Virus record (IMG/VR): IMGVR_UViG_3300031772_000022
Location: 1 to 64,000 of that record
DNA length: 64,000 nucleotides
Origin: a virus
Direction: 5' to 3' (one strand)
Shown here piece by piece: positions 1 through 9,185 of the stretch (position 1 is the stretch's first letter; every line of letters begins with the position of its first letter). The translations under genes and the position numbers were made by a program. Below the pieces are notes generated by a model. That model was given only the letters and a program-made list of their open reading frames with translations. It searched no databases and was not told the origin of the DNA.

Positions 1-485
1 GAGATGTCGCCGCCGAGGAGGCCCATCTCGGTCAGGGGCCCGACGGCCTCGGACTCCGAGAACTGGGTGATGAAGTCCACCGTGCTCGTCGGGACCCCGG
101 AGACTACGCCGTCCCCGTCGATGAAGGCAGTCGACTGGATGGTCTTCCTTCCGAGCTCGTTCCAGAGACCGCGCTGGGTCACCGTGGCAGGCGGAGGGCT
201 GAGGGGGTCCCAGTTGGGATCCCCCGTGCCGACGGCGAGGGCGTATATGCCGAAGTTCGGCTCCGTCACGTGGACCGTCGGCGTGCCCGTCCCTTTGGCA
301 AGGCGGGCAAGAAGAACGCTCGCGTCCAGGGTCACGACGTTCTTGAGGTGACCTTTCTCCTCAGAACCGTCCCGGACGTCCCGCATGGTCCAGAAGACCT
401 CTCCGCGAGGGCCGGCAACGCGCTCCGAGCTCTGCAGGCCGAAAGAGAACGACGCACGAACCTTCTTAAGGAACTCCTTCATCAT
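1..485 (-). CDS. virion-associated protein, incomplete at the left edge
   Basis: About 161 codons are visible before the frame runs off the edge. Three in-frame ATGs lie close together (491, 485 and 482). I chose 485 because AGGAG (496-492) lies six bases upstream, while the ATG at 491 directly abuts that motif. The visible protein begins with a short basic segment (MMKEFLKKVR). It later carries LAVGTGDPNWDP and, near the edge, EAVGPLTEMGLLGGD, which look like a folded beta-rich structural protein. I do not recognise a family. It is the next gene after the giant LamG and repeat genes in the same direction, with a gap of about 77 bases, so a virion or tail-fibre-associated role is an inference from position only. 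Confidence 0.6.
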   Translation of the reverse strand, partial: MMKEFLKKVRASFSFGLQSSERVAGPRGEVFWTMRDVRDGSEEKGHLKNVVTLDASVLLARLAKGTGTPTVHVTEPNFGIYALAVGTGDPNWDPLSPPPATVTQRGLWNELGRKTIQSTAFIDGDGVVSGVPTSTVDFITQFSESEAVGPLTEMGLLGGDI

Positions 486-562
486 TACCATCTCCTCGGC
501 ATCGGGACCCTACCGGGCGCCGCCCATCAAATGCCGAACCCGCCAGGAACGACCGTCTCTGG

Positions 563-1399
563 TCAGTAGAGAATCTTCGTCACTTGCGGCGGGCCTATGG
601 TCTGAGTCAGTGTTCCGACCACCTGAGCATTCTTAGTGCGGGCAAGGCGGAAGTCCGTGTGGTTCAGCCGGGGAATGTGACCTATGGTGAAGTGTGGTGG
701 CCATGCTCGGACGTCGGGGACGACCTTCCACGGGCCGAGCGTCAACGGGCGGGCGTTGAAGCCGGTCTTTACGTCATAGCGGTCTTGGGCGTCGGTGACG
801 AGCTCGACCTTGTCGAAGTCCACGTCCGCGCCCGCGGAGGCTTGCTTCAGAGACGGAGAGAAGTACACCTTGCCGCGCGTCCCGTGCACGCCGTCGAGAA
901 GCTGGGACTCGTCGCGCCCGGAAAACCTGCTGATGTGAACGTTGCCGAGCGAGACGTTCTTCGGGACAGGAGGGTATACGCCGTGGAACTGCGGGTACAG
1001 GAATATCCTGTACGTCATGTCGATGGTCTCGCCGTCGACCGCCGAAGCCTGGACCGTCACGTCCTGATTGATGAGGCCAAAGCGGGGATCCTCCTTGATG
1101 TGGAAAAGGTAGCCGTTGTGGTCAGAACGGTAGGTGAAGCTCGAGAGCGAGGCGTATCTCACCGTATATCCAGGGACGGAGCCGTCGAACACGACGAAGG
1201 TATTGATGAAGATCTTCACCGTCGCGAGGTCCACCATAGACCCCTGGACTCCGACGATAATGTCGAGAAATCCGCCGTTCGAGCTCGGGTATATCGCTTT
1301 ATCCTCGTCCGGCGACGAGATGACGTAGACGAGGCCGCCGCCAAGGTGCTCGGACCCGAAGGCTGCGCCGAAACCGCGGTTTCCGAACTTCTGGGGCAT
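563..1399 (-). CDS. C-terminal part of a giant LamG-type tail protein, after an in-frame amber
   Basis: This 278-codon frame lies in exactly the same reading frame as the 2591-codon gene upstream of it. The two are separated only by TAG and one CGG codon. Its first residues (FGAAFGSEHLGGGLVYV) look like the closing strands of the LamG-like domain whose opening part (NWNDGQFHTYRV) ends the upstream frame. There is no convincing ribosome-binding site before the ATG at 1399. It is therefore better read as the tail of one long protein, made by amber readthrough or cut off by a mutation, than as an independent gene. The remaining 250 residues are beta-rich with no recognised fold. It ends in TGA at 563. 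Confidence 0.65.
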   Translation of the reverse strand: MPQKFGNRGFGAAFGSEHLGGGLVYVISSPDEDKAIYPSSNGGFLDIIVGVQGSMVDLATVKIFINTFVVFDGSVPGYTVRYASLSSFTYRSDHNGYLFHIKEDPRFGLINQDVTVQASAVDGETIDMTYRIFLYPQFHGVYPPVPKNVSLGNVHISRFSGRDESQLLDGVHGTRGKVYFSPSLKQASAGADVDFDKVELVTDAQDRYDVKTGFNARPLTLGPWKVVPDVRAWPPHFTIGHIPRLNHTDFRLARTKNAQVVGTLTQTIGPPQVTKILY

Positions 1400-1402
1400 C
1401 CG

Positions 1403-1405
1403 CTA
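1403..1405 (-). other. in-frame amber codon splitting a LamG domain
   Basis: Read on the minus strand the context is GTC GTA GAG TAG CGG ATG CCC, with the frame open for 2591 codons before and 278 codons after. The LamG-like domain begun by NWNDGQFHTYRV is not finished before the stop, and FGAAFGSE follows it. Many other genes here end normally in TAG, including a TAG-TAA double stop at 59879, so general recoding of TAG is unlikely. Confidence 0.7.
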
Positions 1406-4400
1406 CTCTACGACCATAAGGTTCATCGAGTTGGTCTCCGCGTCCCGGAGAACCCGGTACGTATGGAACTGCCCGTCGTTCCAGTTGAAGAGGCGCTTGA
1501 ACACATTCCGGTTCGCCTTCAGGTCCTGGAGTTTGACGTAGCATCCGCCGGACACCACGTCGACCTCGAACCCGATGGCGACGGAGAATCCGGGACCAGC
1601 CACGCCGTTCATGCCAACGTAGACGTTCGAGTCCCCCTTGTCGTCTATGTACGCGTTGTGAATCCGCACGGAGACGGTGACGTCGATGTCGAACGAGACG
1701 GGATCAGTCAGGCCCGTAATGGACTTGTACGTCGTCGCCGACCCCTTCGTGGCGGGCACAGTCCCATAGTTCAGGTAGTCGGGCGTCCCGAGAACCGGAA
1801 GCACCTGAACGTCCGTCGCGTCCGTCGACTTAATGATCCACGGGGAGAATTGGGGGACGTCGAGTCCGAGCTTTACGCTCGCGCTCCCGCCGACGATGAG
1901 CGATGAGCGGAAGCCAGGCGTCGGGCTGTAAAGGCGGACGCGCCCATCTCCGTTGTCCTTGGCAAACCCGCCGCCCGTACGCACGATGACGTTCACCATG
2001 TCGTCCACTGCGTGCAAGTACTGCAGGATCTTATGGTCTTCAAAGGCCGTACGGAGGGACGCCGTCAGGTCGATGAGCTGGCCAAGGTTGAAGGCATATC
2101 CGGCCCCGACGGTGTTCGTCGTGTCAATGAAGTTGTGGATGCTTGGTTCGACCCGGTGTTTATTGTAGTAGTATCGAAGATGGTTCGCGAGCGCGATGCA
2201 GGTCGGTAGGTCCAGGGCGGGAGGGAGTGGCTCCGCGTTGAACGTGTCGTCGATGGAGTGAACACCAGGCTCCGTCAGGTGGGTGTTGTACGCCTCGCGA
2301 ATTTCGTTCAGGATGAGCCTGCAGGACTCGATGTTCAGCCTCTCCGCGACGTCTGACGCGTAAATGTCCGTGGCCTGCATCTCGTACGAGTCGTTCGGAC
2401 CGTCGTCCAGCTTGACTGTCAGAACGTCCCCGTTGGCGAGGTGGTAAGGCTCCACCTCGAACGAGACGAACGTGACGCGCTCGGGGGCAGTGCCTCCTTC
2501 ATAGCTCAGGCTGTGCGGCCTATCCTGGCGGAGAGTGCCCATATGGAGAGTGTCGTCGTCCGAGAACGACTGCATATGGCCTTCCACACCAGACACGTTC
2601 TTGAAGGCCTTCAGGGAGTTGTAAAGAACGCGGTTCGGAGGGTCAAGGCGGATGAAGACAGAACTCCCGTGGATACCAGGCTCAACGAGGTGCGCGTTGT
2701 ACTTGACGAGGATGTCGTTCGTCAGAGCGCCGAGAGTCTCCAGGTCGACCGCGTCCGACGCGACCACCTTATCAACGTAGTCGTCCTTCACATGGACACC
2801 GGGCTTGGCGATGTGGGAGTTGAAACTGGACTTGAGGGCGTTCGCAAACGCGATAAGGTCCACGAGCGCTGTCGTCAGGGGGAGGTCCACGACGTCAACG
2901 GGATCCGTCACCACGTGAGATCTTTTCCGGACGACGTGGGCGTTATGCCCAGACTTCACGAGAGAGAGGATATTGAACGCCTCGGTGGACGGGTCGCGCG
3001 CGGAGCCCGAGGTCAGGAAGTTGAACGTGTCCCTGGACCGGTGGTACGAATTCCCGCGTATATGGGCGTTGAACTGCTGCTTCAGCGTGTTCGTCTGGTT
3101 GATGGCGTACTCCACGTCGGCCGGACCGTGCAAGAACAAGGGCACAGAGTCCACGACGTCGGACGGGAGGTGGACTCCCGGCTGAACGAGGTGGGCGTTA
3201 TGCTTTCCGACACAGTCGTCCGTGAAGTCGACTATGGAGACGAGCTCAAAGCTCTCTGGAGACGCGGTGTTATATGTGGCGTCCTTTACAAGGGGGTTCC
3301 AAACGTCGTCCGCAGAGTGGATGCTTGCAGAGGAAACCTGGTTAACCCGATGGGCGTTGAAGCTGGACTTGAATTTCTCCAGGACGGAGACGAGGGCCCC
3401 CACCGCCGTCTGGTCGGTGGAAAAGTGGGCCAGGTCGTAGTTTCCGTGAACGTGCAGGAACACGACTCCGACCTCCACTTGCGTGAAGTGGGCGAGCAGT
3501 TTGGCGCGAATTTCGTTCGCGAGGACTACCAGGGACGCCGGGTCTACGGCTGTCCCGGCGATGACGTTAGTCGAGTCCTGGACCATGTGAACGGAGTTGA
3601 CGGCATGTCCGTTCAGAACCCCCTTCAGGTCCGCCGCAAGCTGAATTCCGGTGAGCAGATCTACGGCGTCCGGCGCTGTTACGGCGTGAAGAAAGTCCGG
3701 TTCTTTGTGATGGTCCACCTCCAGATGGTGTACACCATATTGAGCCTTCGTGGCGTTGAGCAAGGCGATAGCTGAGACCAGGTCTACCGCCACCGGAGCG
3801 ACGATTGCGTCCGGGTCGTCATGACCGTGCGCCCCGGTCCTCTGCCTGTGAGCGTCGTATCTGCCCTTCAAGGCTTGAGTGAGGACGATGAGACTGCGTA
3901 GGTCGAACGCGTTGGACTCAACGACCAGGCTCAGGAAGTCCGGAAGAAGGTGCGAAAATGCATACGTGAAGTGAAGGTTGAACTTCGCCTTCATCGAGTT
4001 CGCGAGCACGATGGCGGATGAGAAATCAGTGGCGTCCAGAGTAAGGACGGGGTTGATGACGTCAGGCGTGTGGTAGACAGGATCGGGTATGTGAGCGTTA
4101 TACGCCAGCCTCAGACGATTCAGGACAATGATGCAGATCGTCACTGGATCAATGTCCGGAGCGGTTACGGCGTTGAACGCGTCGTCCGCATAATGCAGTC
4201 CGGTCTGGACTATGTGAGCATTGTAGACGAACTTCAGGTGGTTGGCCGCGGTGACCACCTGACCTTCCGTCGCGTACGGAGGGGACGGAAAGCCGACTCC
4301 CGGGAAGACATTGGCAGGGTCGACAACGTGGTGTCCTGAAACCGCGCCAGAGGACAGGTGCCCGCCGTACTTGTTGATAACGTCCGTGAAGAAAAGGTTG

Positions 4401-7400
4401 GCCGAAGCAAGGTTGATCGGGTCCGCGGCCGTGATGATATTTATGGGGTCGTCAGGAGAGTGAACTCCAGGCTGGGACCGGTGGGCGTTATACTTCGCCT
4501 TGAACGAGGCGAGAACGCTCTCTGCCTGCTCAAAGGTGACAGCGTCGGGGAGCGCTATAACGTCGCGAGCATCGGGCTCCAAGTGAAAGTCCGCGGACTC
4601 AATGTGCCTGAAGCTTCCTGGGATGGAGGCGAAGCTCGCGGCAATGTCTTCGACCAGGGCCACTCCTGTGACAAAGTCTATGGCCGGACCTGAGAAGACG
4701 GCGTCCGTCTCGTCAACGTGAGCGTGGGACGGGAAAGCAAAAAGGTGGGCTAGGTACTTGGCCCAAACGTCGTTGAGCAGGGTGAGGGCGGTCGCAAGGT
4801 CAACCGACGGGACTAGCAATACCTGGTTCGCGACGTCGTTCACATAGTGGATCCCAAGCTGGACTATGTGCGCGTTGAACTTGGCGCGAAGATCGTTGAC
4901 GCGGGTGACGAACAAGGGGATGGCCGAAGACTCGACGACGGCGAGCCCATGGTCGACCCCGTTCACCGTGTCGTCCTCGAAGTCGGAAAGGAAGCCCTTC
5001 GTGTTCACGAAGGTGGACGTCGGAATGATGGCGACCGGCGTTATGGTCTGCTCTAGTCCGCCCCGTACCTCCAGCGTCTGAGTGAGGGGGACGGGAGCCA
5101 GACCCTCGTTGAGCTCTGTCGCCGCCCCTAGGCCATGGTCCGCGAGGAAGTCGTCGATGGGAGTCCCTCCCGAGTACACGTTGAAGCCCTGGTGAACGTG
5201 CGAGATCTTCGTACGGAGGTGCTCCGGAGAGGAGACGACGTTCGCCTGGTTGAGGACCTGGTGTGGCGGGATCACCAGGTCAGTGAGGGTGAGCTTCCCA
5301 AGGGAGTACTTCAAGGACGCCCATATGGTCCGCGACAGCTCGAACGGGTTGAACCCTCCGAAGGCAATACACTGCCTGCCCTCGGTCACCCCGTTGAGAA
5401 AGCTCGAGGAGGAAGAAGGGAGCTTGAGAGGGTCGTAGTTGATGGATATGACCGGAATGTCCCCGCCGTCCAGGAAGACCGACACGCTGTGGACGGGGTC
5501 CCGGACCAGACGATAGCTGTGGGGGACTGTCCAGTCAACCTGGTGGACATAATATGAACTGAGAAGGCTCGGATCTCCCCCGCCATAAACCCCGACATAT
5601 CTGCGCGAGGCAGCAAGCGGGTCCGAGACCTTCCCGTCGCGGAACACGGACACAGAGCTCCACTCGACGGAGGACTTTGCCGTGGACAAGTCGGCGTTGG
5701 AGACGGCGTTTGCGCCAGAGCCAAAGCTGACGGACGGTCCGTTAAACCCTGGCTTCAGTGAGGAGTACAGGAAGGTTCCGAGGACAACGTTATCCGCCAG
5801 GACAAGGACGAGTCCGGAAAGCTTGGATGTGTAGACGTCGTACGAGTGAATGTCGCCGTCGTTCCAGTTGAACGGGAACTCCGCCATGGAGTCGAGGTTC
5901 CCGGTCATGGCGTCGTAGCTAAGGACGTTCAAGAATGAGTCCCCGAATTGGTCCTGTGAGAGCTGTACTTCGACATTCTTCCCCTGAGGGCCCTCGTCGA
6001 GATTCACAAGGGCGCCGCAGAACGTCAGGTTGGACCCGGTGGCGACGGGATCTCCGGCGACGAAGGAGAGAACCTTCATCCGGAAGTCGCACTTCCAGTC
6101 CTGGCTGGCGGACAATACAGGTGCGGTGAACAGCGGGTTGGAAAGGACGTACGTCCGGAAATCGGAAGTGGACGAGTCCGTGATCCGAAGAGTCCGATTG
6201 AGGAGCTCCGAAAACTGTCCGCCGGTCTGAGACCATGTCGGGAAGTCGTGGTCAGGGAAGTCCTCCCCGAACCAGGCGATCTTCGGCTCCGGGTTGGAGT
6301 CTAGGCCAAAGTATGTGCCGGGGCTCATCCCGAGCTTGGTCAGAGCGTCCCCGCCGATGAGTTGAAACTTGGACGCCGCTCCGACCGTGGAGTCCGTGAG
6401 CTTTACGACCGTGGACGGACCGCTCGTGTTGACGGAGGTCGTGGTCGAGGCAAAGCTGAACCCGAGCGCTCCGTTGATGACGGCTGCCGCCCCAGCCGCG
6501 GTCGTGACCGGCGACGGGAACTGGATCGTGACGGGAAGCTCGTTTCCGAAGGCCAGAATGAACAGATCGTTGGCGGCTATCCCGTACGGCTCGGGGCTCG
6601 TTCCGGAGACCGTCGCCGGCGTGGGGGTCGCCTGCAGGAAGACAAACTGGGTGGAGAAGATTCCGTCATCGATGAAGACGCCGGCCGCCTTGTTGTCGAG
6701 GCTGTGAGTCCAAAAACCAAGGCTGGCCTGGAACTCCACGACGCACGTGGTTGACGCTGCCAGGATGGGCTCGAGGCGGAGGTAGCCCTTGTACGCGCCC
6801 GTCGTCAGCCCAAGGTTTGCGACGACGGACGCGTCCGCGCTGGCCGTCGAGTCGGATATGAGAACCCCGCTGGAAACACGATCAAAGCCTGCCTGCCCAA
6901 TGGTTATCCACGGGGATACAGGGTCGAGCTCTGGAACGACGGCGGGGAAGTAGTCAACGCTCTTGTTGTCCGCTATCTGGTTGGCGTCGACGGGAGTGAC
7001 GTTCGCGCGGACAAAAGACCACCGGCTCGTGGATGTGGGCTGAGAGCCGACAGAGCCGAAGAACACCTGCTGCATCGGGTCCAGGCGCAGGTCCATGTTC
7101 GAGGAAAGGGGCAGGTCCGCGTGCTCAACCGTGGCGATAGGCTCCACAAAGCCGGTCAGGAAAAGGGAGACCTTCCCGCCGGGGACACGGGATATCCGGT
7201 ACGTGGCGTATTGGGACCAGTCTATGGCGTAGGAGTTCCAGCTCGAGTCAAACTCCGGGTACCCGCGGTCCGTGAGAATCCCGACCTGACGGGCGGGGAC
7301 CATGAAGTTGGTCCCGTCGTTGACGTAGTGAACCCCGTACTGGATGAGGTGAGCGTTATACTTGTCGTAAAGCTCGTTCACCAGGGCCGTCGCCGTAGCC

Positions 7401-9178
7401 TCATCCTCGGCGTCAAGGGTGGACACAGTGTTCACGACGTCAAGGACGAGGTGGACGACGGTAGGCCCCTTGGCCAGGTGCGAGTTGTAAAACTTTTTAA
7501 TCCGGTTGATGAGGATGATCAGCGACCCGAGGCTGGTTGCGTCGACCACGTCCAGGGCGCTTCCAGGATCGTTCGGCCGGTGCGTTCCCGTCAGGACGAG
7601 GTGGGCGCCGAACTTCGACTTGAGGGAGTTCGCTAGGACGATGGCGGAAGAAAGGTTGGTGGCCTTTGTGACGACGAACCCGAAAAGCGCGACCTTCGCG
7701 CCGTCCGACAGCCCGAACCCAACGCCGGTGTTGGCGCCGTCAAGCTGAAGGTGAGAGGTCTCATCCACGTCGACCTTCGCCCTGAAGGCTGCTGACGTGA
7801 TGCTCTCGTACTGGAAGCTAATGGCGTGGGTGAAGAACGGGGGACGGCTGTTCGGGCCGCTTGCCGAAGTGATATCGACGATCTTCAGCTCCGTACCACC
7901 AGGGGCCAGGGAGAGATTGCCGACGCCCTCGAAGATCCACGGGTCGACGGCGTTCTGCGGAAGCGTCGTCGGGTCGTAGCGGACGGTCACCTCCTTGACG
8001 GTCTCGGACAGGACTGGGTAGAACGTCTTGTTCGACGGAACGTTTAGGAGGAGGGTCGTGGGATCGTTCAAGCACGCCGAGTACGCCCTCTCCAAGGCCT
8101 TATACTTCCATCCAACCCTCCTAGGCTGGAATGGCGACGACACGGTCTTGTCGAACCTGTCCGGATCCGGCAGATAGGACCTGGACCGGTACCTGTGCCC
8201 TGGAAGACCTGCAAAGTTCCCATTGCCGAACTGGTTCAGGCCGAACTCGAAAGAGTTCGTGCGCTTAAGCTGAACCGGGATGTTCGGCATGAACCCGTAG
8301 TTGACCGAGACACTGTCCAGGGCGGCGGGCTTGCTTGTCAGGACGACGGCGCCGAGGAGCCCGAACACAGCGTCTATGGAGACGGGGATGCCGTTCACCT
8401 TCGCCGTCACGTCCGATGGGTCGTCGGCGATCTGGCCTGTCCTCGGATCGGATACAGTCCAGGTGAACGGACCCGTCGTCGGACCGCTGCCGAGAACCGG
8501 ACGGACGTGCTTGACGTTCACGCGGTTGAAGGAGTCGGAGACAAGGTGGAACTCAAGGTTCTGACGGTGGGCCTCAAAGGACCGTCTGAGGGCGTTCACC
8601 AGGAGGATGGCACTGGCCATGTCGTGGGCCACAGGAAGCAGGATCCTGTCCTGCTCGTCCTGAGCCTTGTGAACGTGCGGAAGGGGGCCGATAAGGTCGA
8701 GGTGGGCGGCGAATTTAGTCCGCAGCTCGTTCATGAGGATGACGGCGGACGGGAAGTCGACGGCATAGGCTGACGAGACCGGGTTGAAGGTGTCGTTCGT
8801 CCCGTGAACCCCGCTCCACGTCCTATGGAGCTCATACGTCCTCTTCAGGTCGTTCACGAGCTCCACGATCCGGGCCGTCGTGGCCTGAAAGTTCAGCACA
8901 TCAAAACCGCGGCCTGAAAGCTTCAGCCTCGACGCGGACAGGACCTGGGATATGGGGAACAGACCGTCGTTGACGCCGCCAGGGGATCCCGATATGAACA
9001 GCGTATGTCCGACGTTCGACTCGGTGAACGTCCCCGTCGGGATGCTCACGGTGTTCGAAGATAGGATGGTGAGTCCTACCCCCGTGATCAGGGGCAGAGA
9101 GCTCTTGACGATCGGACCCTTGTGAGTGAAGATGGTCCTATCGAGAACGGAGTCGAGGCCCGTAAAGCTTATGGACAA
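1403..9178 (-). CDS. giant beta-rich tail/adhesin protein with LamG-like domains and NAH repeats
   Basis: At 2591 residues this is the largest frame in the window. It is probably an extended tail fibre or baseplate-attached adhesin, inferred from its position after the fibre gene and its composition. LamG or concanavalin-like beta sandwiches are suggested by segments such as FNWNDGDIHSYDVYTS and FNWNDGQFHTYRV. A Flagellin_IN-like domain lies around residues 870-950. Four blocks of a roughly 43-residue histidine repeat occur at about residues 98-226, 503-631, 1415-2186 and 2278-2406, each with a multiple of three copies. The second block interrupts a LamG-like domain and the fourth interrupts a Flagellin_IN-like domain. 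The frame ends at TAG (1405-1403) inside the last LamG domain, and the same frame continues as the next gene. The start ATG at 9178 follows the neighbour's stop by seven bases. Confidence 0.85.
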   Translation of the reverse strand: MSISFTGLDSVLDRTIFTHKGPIVKSSLPLITGVGLTILSSNTVSIPTGTFTESNVGHTLFISGSPGGVNDGLFPISQVLSASRLKLSGRGFDVLNFQATTARIVELVNDLKRTYELHRTWSGVHGTNDTFNPVSSAYAVDFPSAVILMNELRTKFAAHLDLIGPLPHVHKAQDEQDRILLPVAHDMASAILLVNALRRSFEAHRQNLEFHLVSDSFNRVNVKHVRPVLGSGPTTGPFTWTVSDPRTGQIADDPSDVTAKVNGIPVSIDAVFGLLGAVVLTSKPAALDSVSVNYGFMPNIPVQLKRTNSFEFGLNQFGNGNFAGLPGHRYRSRSYLPDPDRFDKTVSSPFQPRRVGWKYKALERAYSACLNDPTTLLLNVPSNKTFYPVLSETVKEVTVRYDPTTLPQNAVDPWIFEGVGNLSLAPGGTELKIVDITSASGPNSRPPFFTHAISFQYESITSAAFRAKVDVDETSHLQLDGANTGVGFGLSDGAKVALFGFVVTKATNLSSAIVLANSLKSKFGAHLVLTGTHRPNDPGSALDVVDATSLGSLIILINRIKKFYNSHLAKGPTVVHLVLDVVNTVSTLDAEDEATATALVNELYDKYNAHLIQYGVHYVNDGTNFMVPARQVGILTDRGYPEFDSSWNSYAIDWSQYATYRISRVPGGKVSLFLTGFVEPIATVEHADLPLSSNMDLRLDPMQQVFFGSVGSQPTSTSRWSFVRANVTPVDANQIADNKSVDYFPAVVPELDPVSPWITIGQAGFDRVSSGVLISDSTASADASVVANLGLTTGAYKGYLRLEPILAASTTCVVEFQASLGFWTHSLDNKAAGVFIDDGIFSTQFVFLQATPTPATVSGTSPEPYGIAANDLFILAFGNELPVTIQFPSPVTTAAGAAAVINGALGFSFASTTTSVNTSGPSTVVKLTDSTVGAASKFQLIGGDALTKLGMSPGTYFGLDSNPEPKIAWFGEDFPDHDFPTWSQTGGQFSELLNRTLRITDSSTSDFRTYVLSNPLFTAPVLSASQDWKCDFRMKVLSFVAGDPVATGSNLTFCGALVNLDEGPQGKNVEVQLSQDQFGDSFLNVLSYDAMTGNLDSMAEFPFNWNDGDIHSYDVYTSKLSGLVLVLADNVVLGTFLYSSLKPGFNGPSVSFGSGANAVSNADLSTAKSSVEWSSVSVFRDGKVSDPLAASRRYVGVYGGGDPSLLSSYYVHQVDWTVPHSYRLVRDPVHSVSVFLDGGDIPVISINYDPLKLPSSSSSFLNGVTEGRQCIAFGGFNPFELSRTIWASLKYSLGKLTLTDLVIPPHQVLNQANVVSSPEHLRTKISHVHQGFNVYSGGTPIDDFLADHGLGAATELNEGLAPVPLTQTLEVRGGLEQTITPVAIIPTSTFVNTKGFLSDFEDDTVNGVDHGLAVVESSAIPLFVTRVNDLRAKFNAHIVQLGIHYVNDVANQVLLVPSVDLATALTLLNDVWAKYLAHLFAFPSHAHVDETDAVFSGPAIDFVTGVALVEDIAASFASIPGSFRHIESADFHLEPDARDVIALPDAVTFEQAESVLASFKAKYNAHRSQPGVHSPDDPINIITAADPINLASANLFFTDVINKYGGHLSSGAVSGHHVVDPANVFPGVGFPSPPYATEGQVVTAANHLKFVYNAHIVQTGLHYADDAFNAVTAPDIDPVTICIIVLNRLRLAYNAHIPDPVYHTPDVINPVLTLDATDFSSAIVLANSMKAKFNLHFTYAFSHLLPDFLSLVVESNAFDLRSLIVLTQALKGRYDAHRQRTGAHGHDDPDAIVAPVAVDLVSAIALLNATKAQYGVHHLEVDHHKEPDFLHAVTAPDAVDLLTGIQLAADLKGVLNGHAVNSVHMVQDSTNVIAGTAVDPASLVVLANEIRAKLLAHFTQVEVGVVFLHVHGNYDLAHFSTDQTAVGALVSVLEKFKSSFNAHRVNQVSSASIHSADDVWNPLVKDATYNTASPESFELVSIVDFTDDCVGKHNAHLVQPGVHLPSDVVDSVPLFLHGPADVEYAINQTNTLKQQFNAHIRGNSYHRSRDTFNFLTSGSARDPSTEAFNILSLVKSGHNAHVVRKRSHVVTDPVDVVDLPLTTALVDLIAFANALKSSFNSHIAKPGVHVKDDYVDKVVASDAVDLETLGALTNDILVKYNAHLVEPGIHGSSVFIRLDPPNRVLYNSLKAFKNVSGVEGHMQSFSDDDTLHMGTLRQDRPHSLSYEGGTAPERVTFVSFEVEPYHLANGDVLTVKLDDGPNDSYEMQATDIYASDVAERLNIESCRLILNEIREAYNTHLTEPGVHSIDDTFNAEPLPPALDLPTCIALANHLRYYYNKHRVEPSIHNFIDTTNTVGAGYAFNLGQLIDLTASLRTAFEDHKILQYLHAVDDMVNVIVRTGGGFAKDNGDGRVRLYSPTPGFRSSLIVGGSASVKLGLDVPQFSPWIIKSTDATDVQVLPVLGTPDYLNYGTVPATKGSATTYKSITGLTDPVSFDIDVTVSVRIHNAYIDDKGDSNVYVGMNGVAGPGFSVAIGFEVDVVSGGCYVKLQDLKANRNVFKRLFNWNDGQFHTYRVLRDAETNSMNLMVVE
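1960..2345 (-). repeat. NAH repeat block, 3 copies (one triplet)
   Basis: Three copies, with helix ends YNTH, YNKH and FEDH followed by GVH, SIH and YLH, span about 128 residues. The block is flanked by the two halves of a Flagellin_IN-like domain: LTVKLDDGPNDSYEM with DVAERLN before it, and GDGRVRLYSPTPGF with SASVKLGL after it. Confidence 0.75.
2620..4935 (-). repeat. NAH repeat block, about 18 copies (six triplets)
   Basis: Eighteen tandem units of about 43 residues, roughly 772 residues in all. The consensus is AI-x-LAN-x-LK-x-KYNAHL, then x-Q-x-GVH, then x3-D-x2-N-x-V. Individual copies are strongly diverged at the protein level; the His that ends each helix and the hydrophobic spacing are best kept. 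No other domain interrupts the block. Confidence 0.75.
7285..7670 (-). repeat. NAH repeat block, 3 copies inside a LamG-like domain
   Basis: Copies end in FGAH, YNSH and YNAH. Before the block the protein reads DGAKVALFGFVV; after it, VGILTDRGYPEFDSSW and IDWSQYATYRI. These look like adjacent strands of one LamG-like sandwich pushed apart by the repeats. Confidence 0.7.
8500..8885 (-). repeat. NAH repeat block, 3 copies
   Basis: N-terminal triplet of the giant protein, about 128 residues. Helix ends are YELH, FAAH and FEAH, with trailing GVHGTND and FHLVSD segments. Confidence 0.7.
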
Positions 9179-9185
9179 GATGACC

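Noticed and set aside
1403-1405. Genome-wide recoding of TAG
   Set aside because: Many genes here end in TAG with natural C-termini and correctly placed next starts, and one has TAG-TAA. Only the LamG split looks like readthrough.
584-1906. 440-codon open frame on the plus strand
   Set aside because: Antisense to the LamG genes. Its composition (Val/Arg/Glu/Asp-rich without hydrophobic cores) is typical of the complement of GC-rich coding sequence.
2441-3775. 444-codon open frame on the plus strand
   Set aside because: Shadow of the NAH repeat array; its periodicity comes from the repeats on the other strand.
2620-4935. CRISPR-like or DNA-level repeat array
   Set aside because: The units are about 129 bases, strongly diverged in sequence and in one open frame; the repetition is at protein level.
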